In this document: piece after piece, positions 30,501 through 37,004 of the stretch
Layout of the letters: every line of letters begins with the position of its first letter
Numbering within the stretch: the stretch's first letter is position 1
From: Malachius bipustulatus
Taxonomy: Eukaryota; Arthropoda; Insecta; Coleoptera; Melyridae
Assembly (NCBI GenBank): GCA_910589415.1
Contig: OU342636.1
Location: 5,624,437-5,688,436, forward strand
Reading direction: 5' to 3'
Length of the DNA: 64,000 nt
Notes under the pieces: generated by a model
Seen by the model: only the letters and a program-made list of their open reading frames with translations
Told to the model about the DNA's origin: nothing
The model's database searches: none
Made by a program: the position numbers and the translations under genes

Positions 30501-33201
30501 GAGTGCTTTAGGCTGTTGCTTGGCACTCTGGGCATTCTGATAGTACGGTACTCGAATCCACGAAAGGATTGTTTCTTTTTTTTTAATACACTAATAGGTA
30601 GGTAACTAGATATACCTAATTTTTTAAATTTTGTTTTTTAAATTATTTTTATACAAGCAGTCTGAGTTTTTATTTCCTGTTAAGTTAAACCAATAAATAA
30701 TAATTAATTCGTTTTTTCCTTATTTTCCGATATGTAGGTACAATACAATAATATAGAGGGTACTAGGTGAGTATACAGGGTAAGTCATTGATATGGTAAA
30801 GCTCGATTGCACCTACACCATTAAAGATATCGAAATGAACCAAAAAGTGCTGTAAATGGGAGGGTAAAGTGCAGTTTGTAAAATTATTTTCAGATACACA
30901 GGATGGCCCAATATCGCTGTACGCCATACAACTTTGTTATTTTAAATAGGACACCCTCTATATTATTACATCTTCAGATTATTTGAGAAAAGTCAAAAAG
31001 AATGGTTTGTAAAGTTGAAGTTTGTAATGAGCGATTTATGAGTTATAAACAAATGAAAATCGCGATTTTCCATTTTCAAAGCAGCTTATATTGAAAACGG
31101 CTCGAGATATGGAAAAACGGTTTACATGTTCCTATCCTTACTTTTCAAGCGGTATCCTATTGGATGGATGAAATTTTTATACAGAGTGGTAAAAAATTTG
31201 ATTATTTTCATCACCCGGTATAAAAATTTCAGCTACATGATAGGATACCAAATTAAAAATTAAGATAGGGACATGTAAACCGTTTTTCCATATCTCGAGC
31301 CGTTTTCAATATAAGCTGCTTTGAAAATGAAAAATCGCGATTTTCATTTGTTTATAACTCATAAATCGCTCATTACAAACTTCAACTTTACAAACCATTC
31401 TTTTTGACTTTTATCAAACAATATGAAAATGTAATAATATAGAGGGTGTCCTATTTAAAATTACAAAGTTGTATGGCGTACAGCGATATTGGGCCATCCT
31501 GTGTATCTGAAAATAATTTTACAAACTGCACTTTACCCTCCCATTTACAACACTTTTTGGTTCATTTCGATATCTTTAATGGTGTAGGTGCAATCGAGCT
31601 TTCCCATATCAATGACTTACCCTGTATGTATAGAGTACCTACCTACACATTTATCAATGTAGGTAAGTACCTATACGCATTGAATTCTGCTAGCGCTTGC
31701 CCAAGTTGTCTACCTCTCACAGTAGTCGCACCGCTCTAATCGTGACTGTTTACGCTCGCTTTTCGAGCTGTCGTCGATTCACCTCTATATCTTACACCGT
31801 GGTAGTTATCACACGGTTTTTTAAATAGTTTCAAATGCGAATATTTCAGAAACTATTGAATTTAGGTATACGGTATGTTATATAAATTATGCTTAGAATT
31901 TTACAAAAAATCGAAAAATAAATTCATATATAGGGTGTTCCATTGAAAAAAAAATTAAATTTTTGGTTTTCCCTGTATACTGATCTATTTTCAAATTTTT
32001 GTTATACGTATAAAAAAGTCTTTTTTAGCACCTACATAACCCTACTTTTAATTTTTTTGAGACACATGAAATAACAAAGTTAAAGGAGGGCGACATTATA
32101 ATGAATCACCCTGTACATCAGAAGTTAGTACTTTTAATAAGAAATTTTCCTACCAAATTTCATCGAATTGGAATCAGCCGACTTTGAGCTATTTCAAAAA
32201 AACTAAAATTTTCAAAAGACTTTGAAGCCCTCTAACGGACAAACAAAGCACTTTGGTATAGAGATAAGTTTGGTCCCAGCGACTTTTTTTTACCTCAGTA
32301 ATCTGTGGTTGCTCCATGTCCATGGAATATTGGGACACCCTGTATAAAAGTATGACATTTACAAGTCAAAATCTAAAAATGGCATATCGTTTGAAACAAA
32401 TGTTTATTTTAGATAATTGTTATTTTACTGTTATTGTTTTTTTTGTTTTTTCTGTTTTGTTTTGTTGAGTTGGTGTTTGTATGTGTATATTGTTTAAAAT
32501 AACTGTGAATGATATTGTTTGGGAAGTGGTGTTATTTTATGAATCGTTGGGAGTAAACTTCAGGTTAACTTTTATTGTTTTTTATTATTATTTTTATTTC
32601 TCTTCCAGACACACACAAATACAACAATAAATATTATTTATTAAAAAGTAAATAAAAATAATAATTTTAATTTTACTAAAATAATTTTTATTTGTATCTA
32701 TTTTATTAATTAAATATGTGATCAAGGGATTAATCAATCCCGAAACGTCAACTATTTATTAATAACTACAAAAGTAAGCCTGAGAACCTAAAAACCAATA
32801 CAAGAATAATAATATGTGAGGATGGGAAATACAGAAGTAAACACTAATACAAATAATCAAGTATAAAATACGAAATAACACAAAATAATTTATATTATGA
32901 TCTTCTACAGGAAAGACGGAATAGCAAGAAGACCAAGAAAGAGCAGCCCAAGACTAAAGAGAAGAGTGATAAGGGTAAACCAAAGGGTGGTGAAGAAAAC
33001 TCTTGGGTGATTGGCAAGAACAAGTTTGCCAAGCTGACCGAATTCAAGGGCAAATGGTTTGTCGACATTCGAGAATTTTATATGTCCGGTACTGGCGACC
33101 TTGCTCCTACCAAGAAGGGTACCATGCTGACCCTAGAACAATGGCAGGCTCTTAAGGGGCACATCAGTGACATCGACAGGGCAATCAAGGCGAATGTTTA
33201 G
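18568..33201 (+). CDS. SUB1: SUB1/PC4-type RNA polymerase II transcriptional coactivator p15
   Basis: Three exons: 18568-18624, 18691-18777, 32911-33201, all phase 0, with GTAAGA, GTGAGC donors and TATGTAG, TCTACAG acceptors. The 144-residue protein (human PC4 is about 127) has an acidic Ser-rich N-terminus (residues 8-19 and 38-48, SSDSASSSEE), a Lys-rich linker (about 50-75) and the conserved C-terminal single-stranded-DNA-binding domain (about 80-144). Motifs seen are WVIGKNKFAKLTEF, WFVDIREFY, LTLEQWQALK and ISDIDRAIK. The family acts in the nucleus as a dimer, binds melted DNA and helps activators and TFIIH at promoters; the Ser-rich region is phosphorylated in known members. Intron 1 is 66 bp; intron 2 is 14,133 bp and packed with transposons. 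An AATAAA follows at 33392. Confidence 0.93.
18947..19020 (+). repeat. Mariner terminal fragment
   Basis: GGTGTTCTATAAGCC... AACTTTGACAGATGATAGGTCACTTGATTTAA is a diverged copy of the first 75 bp of the mariner element at 5770. No second end is present. Confidence 0.6.
19140..19335 (-). repeat. Copia-type 3' LTR (probable)
   Basis: On the minus strand a polypurine stretch CTAGTGGAGG is followed by TGTTAAAATAC, and an AATAAA-type signal (CAATAAAGC) lies about 145 bp downstream. This is the usual layout of a copia 3' LTR. The block CTAGTGGAGGTGTT occurs twice (19320-19334 and 19401-19415), so the polypurine end is duplicated. The far boundary is uncertain. Confidence 0.45.
19400..19660 (-). 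pseudogene. Copia RNase H, C-terminal remnant
   Basis: The minus strand reads DNQSA...WSINPTFHKISRHI followed by VRHQFIREAI, the last conserved block of copia-type RNase H, then degenerates through stops into the LTR. It may be the 3' end of the copia element whose gag and integrase lie at 24.5-26.2 kb, but the two LTR-like ends do not look alike, so it may be a separate copy. Confidence 0.6.
19661..20682. other. Unassigned intronic sequence
   Basis: About 1 kb of AT-rich intron with no open frame or inverted repeat that I can support. It lies between two copia-derived segments and may be decayed copia sequence. Confidence 0.4.
20698..24342 (-). mobile_element. 5'-truncated non-LTR retrotransposon (I/R1-group with RNase H)
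   Basis: The element lies on the minus strand and is flanked by the 15-bp duplication TATTATAAAATTGTT (20683-20697, 24343-24357). It ends in a short A tail after CCCTCCTTTAAA. It keeps most of ORF2: endonuclease, reverse transcriptase, RNase H and a C-terminal Cys-His motif. The 5' end, including ORF1, was lost at integration. RNase H in ORF2 points to the I/LOA/R1 assemblage. It lies antisense in the PC4 intron. Confidence 0.85.
20880..24326 (-). pseudogene. LINE ORF2 (endonuclease-RT-RNase H)
   Basis: Domains in order: endonuclease (24326-23437; GCDTNGNHTTWGS, and SCSDHRHINF with the catalytic Asp-His); reverse transcriptase (about 23315-21975; AFDN with the first Asp, then GYADDLVIL with the catalytic Asp pair near 22470); RNase H (21966-21058; TWYTDGSKT, SEIYAI, LTDSQAVL, GNEKADELA, giving D-E-D-D); and a C-terminal zinc-knuckle-like segment (20880-21057). 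Frameshifts near 23440, 22680, 22590 and 21970 disable it. The enzyme nicked target DNA and reverse transcribed its RNA in place. Confidence 0.85.
24460..26229 (-). pseudogene. Second copia element: Gag, protease, integrase and RT remnants
   Basis: Gag starts at 26229 or the in-frame ATG at 26200 (IPKLKGHENYDEWAF), then shifts frame near 25960. Protease has IDSDASAHLT, where the active DSG is changed to DSD. The pre-integrase zinc region (CETCCECKQS) and VIHADVCG follow at about 25110-25030. A further integrase block with RTDNGGEF and EQNGVA lies at 24725-24860, and an RT segment (FLNGFLQE, VYMKQPEEFE) at 24500-24655. Many stops and gaps. The LINE inserted into the downstream part. Confidence 0.75.
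26230..26815 (-). promoter_or_regulatory. Copia leader and probable LTR promoter
   Basis: Upstream of the copia Gag start (minus strand) is a GC-richer block with CTATATAAGG at 26749-26758, a good TATA box, followed about 60 bp later by a CT dinucleotide run (26680-26696 as GA on the plus strand). This is the layout of an LTR U3-R region. I could not define the LTR ends or find a matching 3' copy. Confidence 0.4.
27148..27207. repeat. Short hairpin
   Basis: AAGGGAGATGTCCTGATCTG and its inverse CAGGTCAGGACATCTCCCTT pair with a loop of about 15 bases. It is the remains of a small palindromic element. No target duplication is obvious. Confidence 0.5.
27319..27971. mobile_element. Palindromic MITE (CAGGGTGTCCCGTATCG ends)
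   Basis: Ends CAGGGTGTCCCGTATCGTTA and its inverse are flanked by TA (27317-27318, 27972-27973). The arms match over about 150 bp, including TAACTTCG and TTTTCTTAGGCCTGTAA. The centre (27480-27830) is non-palindromic and has no gene. Tc1/mariner-type by its ends and target. Confidence 0.75.
29972..30183 (+). CDS. THAP-domain first exon
   Basis: From ATG 29972: C5-x4-C10 (GRKCVVPNCRSG), FFGIPKHK, and CAKH, which form the C2CH zinc module of a THAP domain. This is the DNA-binding domain of P-element transposases and THAP9. The sequence TATTCG/GTAAGT at 30178-30187 is a good donor, so about 70 residues would be exon 1. The downstream exons are not found, so it is probably a fragment of a P-like transposase; a domesticated THAP protein is less likely given the flanking inverted repeats. 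Confidence 0.65.
30493..30570 (+). repeat. tRNA-like relic with A and B boxes
   Basis: GTGGCCGAGTGCTTTAGGC matches the A-box region of Leu/Ser-type tRNAs, and GTACTCGAATCC about 45 bp later resembles a B box. A T-run at 30575-30586 could stop Pol III. The acceptor stem does not pair, so it is not a working tRNA; a tRNA-derived SINE head or pseudogene is more likely. Confidence 0.4.
30776..31624. mobile_element. Nest level 5: palindromic MITE (CAGGGTAAGTCATTGATATG)
   Basis: Ends CAGGGTAAGTCATTGATATG and its inverse are flanked by TA (30774-30775, 31625-31626). The arms of about 120 bp pair fully. Level 6 occupies its centre. Confidence 0.75.
30897..31504. mobile_element. Nest level 6: innermost palindromic MITE (CACAGGATGGCCC)
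   Basis: Ends CACAGGATGGCCCAATATCG and its inverse are flanked by TA (30895-30896, 31505-31506). The arms pair over more than 200 bp and carry TTTATGAGTTATAAACAAATG and ACGGCTCGAGATATGGAAAA, words shared with the elements at 4090 and 63600. Confidence 0.7.
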
Positions 33202-33397
33202 CATTTAATTTTTTTGTATTTTGTTGATTGTCAATATTTGTTTGTTTAACTTGATTTGTATTTGATTTAGTCAGTGTGAGGTACTACTGTTTTGTATTTT
33301 TGGTAATTTTTTTTCATTGTTGTAATTTTTTTGGTTATTTGTACGTAAGGCTAAAACACCAGACATTAAACTTTTCTATCATTTCTCAATCAATAAA
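33202..33397 (+). other. PC4 3' UTR with polyadenylation signal
   Basis: T-rich sequence after the PC4 stop codon reaches AATAAA at 33392-33397. Cleavage would be about 15-25 bp further on. Confidence 0.6.
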
Positions 33398-34718
33398 ACC
33401 TAGTTACTTATTTACATAAAACGATGTCCGATGAAAAAATTGGTGTCTTGGGTGCCATAATTGAAAGCATAACCCAGAACTTTCTTCGAAATTAAGAACG
33501 TGCATATAAGTAGGTAATCCAAGTTTTCTAAATTCAAATTATTTTTCAGGTGCAGTACTTATTATTATATATATTAAATTATTATATTATATTATATATT
33601 ATTAAATTAAATATTAAATTCAGAAATGTAATGTTTGGTGTTCTAAGTCTAGAATGCTGAAGTTTTTCTTGAACGTATTTACAATAATTATCATGTGGTT
33701 GCTACTATATAGATTATGTAGTTTCAAACAACAACAATTGGCTAGATGATGATTGTGAATGTGGCAATGAATTTTGCGAGATCGATATTGTGTTTTCCCC
33801 GTACCCTTAAAATTTAAGTCAAAAGAATGGGACAATAATGGTAACATATTTATTGAACATTCTTGAATTCACTGAACTTCAATTATTATTACCTATGTTT
33901 TGTAACATGTTAGATTTGTCAATATTCCTTGAATGAGAAAATAAAGTTTTGTACCAGAAAGTTAATTAGTAATAACTCATTTTTTGTATTATTAGACGTT
34001 TTATGTTTCAGTAAACAAAAAATATGAAGTTCAAGCTACAAGTCAAAATTGGAGTTATAATTGTTAACTATGCAGGTACGGATTTGAAATTATTTGTTTT
34101 AATTGAGCATTCTGAAAAATTGGTAAAAAAAATTCCAAAGATTCAAGGTTATTCAGCTAAAGAGAAAGTACTCTTGTTTTTCTTTAGGTTTTTGGCGTTT
34201 GGCTTGTTTTTAAAGTTATTTAGCCAGCATATTCTTTTTATTCTTATGCTATAGCCATCAGGGTACTCTGTAAAAAGTGTCTTGAGATGACCCATTCCCT
34301 GATTGGAGTGTCTCTCCCTCGTGATTTTGTTTTAAATTTTTGACATTGTGAATTGTTTCACTGTGGTGGGGGTAGCTAGTTGGGACAGATAGCACCCACA
34401 CAGGAAAACTGAGGATAAACAGCCACACGACTTACACAGACCGGAACGTTGCCTCGGAAACAAGAGCCTAGGATAGGTGCAAAAAGTCATCTAAAATTGG
34501 ATTGTAAGTAAATGTCGTTTGCTTACAGAGTAATGATAGTTTTTTTATGTCATTTGTTTACAATGTCACCATTATTCTTATCACATTTTATTGTTATTGT
34601 TATGCAATTAGAATTATCTTGCGGAAGAAGGGCGAAGCGATAATTTTTTTTTGCATATTCAAGCACCTACAGAGTTACAATAGCCATAATTCAAAATTAT
34701 GTTGAACTATACAGAGTG
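33398..34718. other. Intergenic stretch without a supported gene
   Basis: AT-rich sequence. Open frames of up to 76 codons (34024-34254) have no recognisable domain and low-complexity composition. A GC-richer patch at 34360-34490 (GTGGTGGGGGTAGCTAG, CCACACGACTTACACAGACC) could be a decayed retroelement leader, but I cannot assign it. Confidence 0.4.
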
Positions 34719-34721
34719 TCC

Positions 34722-35280
34722 ATATAAGAGTGGCATATCAAAGTTATGCTTTTTTTAACACGTTTGAACAGCGTATACCACTGGTGGTAAACTGCATGTC
34801 TCGTCAGGAGCCGACCGTGGCCACCGGTGCTACACTGTCTTCATTTTAGTTATGACTCTAAAATCTTACAGCTATTAGGTAAGTCACTTTGACAATTGTT
34901 TTGTTGATTCAAGTAAAATTTGAAAGTTTTTTTTTTTTAAATTCGGGATCACGAATAATTTCGATGAGCTGATCTCAAGTACCTATATCACGGCTTACTA
35001 TAACAGTAACATAAGTACCTCTGAAAAACATATTACTTGTGATATATCATTGTAAACAGGAAATAATTTAAAAACCAAATTTGCAAAAAAAATATAGGTG
35101 TCCCATTTAAAAGAAAAAAGTTATGTATTCTACATTAAAACAGCAGGTTGGCCATGGAAAAAATTCTGTTCTCCATTGAGTAGGTCGCACCCAGTTTGAC
35201 TATTTATCCATTTAACTTTTTACCGTATCTTTCATATTTCAGAAAATACAAGCTGGACAATGAAAAGTCAACCACCCTGT
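34722..35280. mobile_element. Decayed mariner-type MITE remnants
   Basis: CAGAGTGTCCATATAAGAGTGGCATATC at 34722 is a copy of the end at 3907. Further solo ends are TATAGGTGTCCCATTT at 35094 and ACCACCCTGTATA at 35271. They are too degraded to pair. Confidence 0.4.
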
Positions 35281-35317
35281 ATATTTCTCAGTTCTCTTTA
35301 ATAATTTCATATAATCT

Positions 35318-35899
35318 TCTATGTTTATTCCATTATAATCATTTTTCTTCTCATATAATTCATTTTCATATTTAATACTATTTAATTAATTTTTTATACC
35401 TATTCTTTTCTTCATTCCCAACAATGTGTGACAAATTTTATTCGGCCATCATTAACTTTTATTGTAGAGTACTTAGACCTATTTTATTTAACCTATCTTC
35501 TATTTAGTTATCTATTTATTTTTCTATCTCTGCCTATTATTTCTATAGATAACTTATGCGTCTTGTTTCTTTCTCTTAAGTAACATGAACATGTATGTGA
35601 TTTCTAATTCTATGTTTATTCCATTATAATCATTTTTCTTCTCATATAATTCATTTTCATATTTAATACTATTTAATTAATTTTTTATACCTATTCTTTT
35701 CTTCATTCCCAACAATGTGTGACAAATTTTATTCGGCCATCATTAACTTTTATTGTAGAGTACTTAGACCTATTTTATTTAACCTATCTTCTATTTAGTT
35801 ATCTATTTATTTTTCTATCTCTGCCTATTATTTCTATAGATAACTTATGCGTCTTGTTTCTTTCTCTTAAGTAACATGAACATGTATGTGATTTCTAAT
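35318..35899. repeat. Tandem duplication of a 291-bp unit
   Basis: 35318-35608 and 35609-35899 read the same base for base as far as I can compare them. Part of the unit (CTATAGATAACTTATGCGTC to AAGTAACATG) is also present, diverged, at 3590-3640. Such identity means a recent duplication or an assembly artefact. Confidence 0.8.
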
Positions 35900-35939
35900 A
35901 ATAAGTCTTTCAAGCTCCAAAAAACTACTGGTTTACTGC

Positions 35940-36100
35940 ATTGAAACGCATTTTATCTGACGCTGCACCAGCTCACATGAACCGCATCGTATTCAGTTTG
36001 GACACTCAAAATTTTTCGCGTGAGTTTGCGGTGTGTGCGTTCCCCGCATCGCACGCAACGCACAACCCGGACGCAGCTAGGACACGGCGTAAACCTCGAA
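35940..36100. repeat. Dispersed GC-rich repeat, copy 2
   Basis: Begins GCATTTTATCTGACGCTGCACC and contains CGTATTCAGTTTGGACACTC and GCATCGCACGCAACGCAC. The second half is inverse to 3760-3880. See the first copy at 3700. Confidence 0.4.
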
Positions 36101-36215
36101 ATAAGCTAGCAAAGCGCGATTTGACGTTATCATTACTGCCGAGTCGCATGTAGCAGTAGCTGTCACCTGACTGACGTCACAGGCTGCGCCCTGGGGTGCG
36201 TTCGAAAACGTCTTG

Positions 36216-36492
36216 TTTTTTTTTTTTTTTTTTTTTTTAAAGGAGGGAGCATCGGTCTTAACTATGTAGGTAAGACAAAGTCGCTCCACTCCCGTAACAC
36301 GGGATTTCGAGTATCTTACTCATTCACCCAGCCTCAAGTATGCCTTTTATAAATTTAAACGTTCGGTCGCTTGTTGTATTTTTCACATACATTCGAAAAT
36401 GCATCCGAAAAATAACACGACCCGGTGAGTCCCGAACTCGCGACCTTAGGCTCGGTAGGCAGCGGACTGAACCACTAGGCTACGCGAGTCTC
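36216..36492 (-). mobile_element. tRNA-derived SINE
   Basis: On the minus strand: a tRNA-like head with A box TAGCCTAGTGGTT and a B-box-like GAGTTCGGGACTC (36430-36490), a tRNA-unrelated body, and an A tail (T-run 36217-36238). Flanks carry AACGTCTTG (36207-36215, 36493-36501), extendable by T residues into the tail. The last bases before the A tail, CCCTCCTTTAAA, are the same as at the 3' end of the LINE at 20698. Confidence 0.85.
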
Positions 36493-36542
36493 AACGTCTT
36501 GTTTTATGTTGGAGTTTTACCAAATACACTAGATAATAATAT

Positions 36543-36880
36543 TGTTACACCAGTAAGGCGAACGGTAGGCAACCAGGGATACATCTCTGGCGCAGGCCTA
36601 CTGGAGATGAGGCGTGGAAAGGCGCAAGACTGAAGACAGGAGCAAGTGGCGTATGGCGAACGGCAGCTGACAGATGACACTGCCAGGTGACAGATACCGG
36701 CGTCAGGCCTTCCTCTGATTTGACGGTGGAAGGAGCGGGAGGCAGGGCGGATTTACCAATGGCGACGGTACCTGTGACTTGGTAGCTGCGTCATACCTGA
36801 GTTGAGGAATTTGTCTGTCACTTCTATAGCTATTTTTACAAGAAGGACTGCTATTCCCAGCTCGAATTATTCTTCTAACA
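36543..36880 (+). repeat. Gypsy 5' LTR
   Basis: Starts TGTTACACCAGTAAGGCG and ends TTCTTCTAACA, so TG...CA ends. It carries several GGCG words. Just downstream, TCAGAAGTGGGATCTG (36884-36899) resembles the complement of the 3' region of a Leu tRNA, offset by a few bases from the expected TGG start, and is the candidate primer site. Confidence 0.9.
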
Positions 36881-37004
36881 AATTCAGAAGTGGGATCTGT
36901 GAATTTTACGCGCTTTCCGGCTACGAAAAGTGATTTTTGGCGGCGGTCTTTTACGACTGACCAGACCAGTTGTGTGTGTTGGTGACATTGAGTTGCAATC
37001 AATC

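Larger units (their letters stand above)
29754..31801 (+). mobile_element. Nest level 4: P-like element with a THAP exon
   Basis: Ends CACGGTGTAAGATATAGAGG and its inverse CCTCTATATCTTACACCGTG are flanked by an exact 8-bp duplication GTAGTTAT (29746-29753, 31802-31809). The 8-bp duplication and a THAP-domain exon at the 5' end fit the P superfamily. The rest of the transposase is missing or replaced by the nested insertions at 30776-31624. Confidence 0.7.
29246..32113. mobile_element. Nest level 3: palindromic MITE (CAGGGTGATTCATTATAATG)
   Basis: Ends CAGGGTGATTCATTATAATG and its inverse are flanked by TA (29244-29245, 32114-32115). The arms pair over about 240 bp, sharing CTTTGTTATTTCATGTGTCC and AACATACCGTATACCTAAAT. 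The next element inserted at 29754. Confidence 0.75.
28282..32342. mobile_element. Nest level 2: palindromic MITE (CAGGGAGTCCCAATATT)
   Basis: Ends CAGGGAGTCCCAATATTCCA and its inverse (AATATTGGGACACCCTG) are flanked by TA. The left arm 28282-28870 pairs with 28920-29245 plus 32114-32342: the right arm was cut in two by the next level. Unnested, the element is about 1.2 kb and palindromic throughout. No coding sequence. Confidence 0.75.
28129..32815. mobile_element. Nest level 1: outermost inverted-repeat element
   Basis: The left arm (28129-28281) and right arm (about 32648-32815) are inverse copies, sharing TTGTATTGGTTTTTAGGTTC and GACGTTTCGGGATTGATTAA. Five further elements lie inside one another within it. 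The extra 300 bp at 32345-32647 belongs to the right arm side only and holds no gene. Confidence 0.6.
18778..32910 (+). other. PC4 intron 2 (14.1 kb, transposon-filled)
   Basis: The donor GTGAGC and acceptor TTCTACAG bound an intron more than 200 times the length of intron 1. It contains copia fragments (19.1-19.7 and 24.4-26.8 kb), a LINE (20698-24342), a palindromic MITE (27319-27971) and a six-level nest (28129-32815). Almost none of it is free of recognisable mobile DNA except 19661-20682. Confidence 0.85.

Noticed and set aside
30493..30570. Functional tRNA gene
   Set aside because: No acceptor-stem pairing and a poor B box.
30950..31452. A seventh nested element with GGACACCCTC ends inside the PC4 intron nest
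   Set aside because: The end-like words point inward, so they are part of the innermost palindrome and not outer ends.
34024..34254. 76-codon frame downstream of PC4
   Set aside because: Low-complexity Lys/Phe/Leu composition, no domain, no splice or promoter context.
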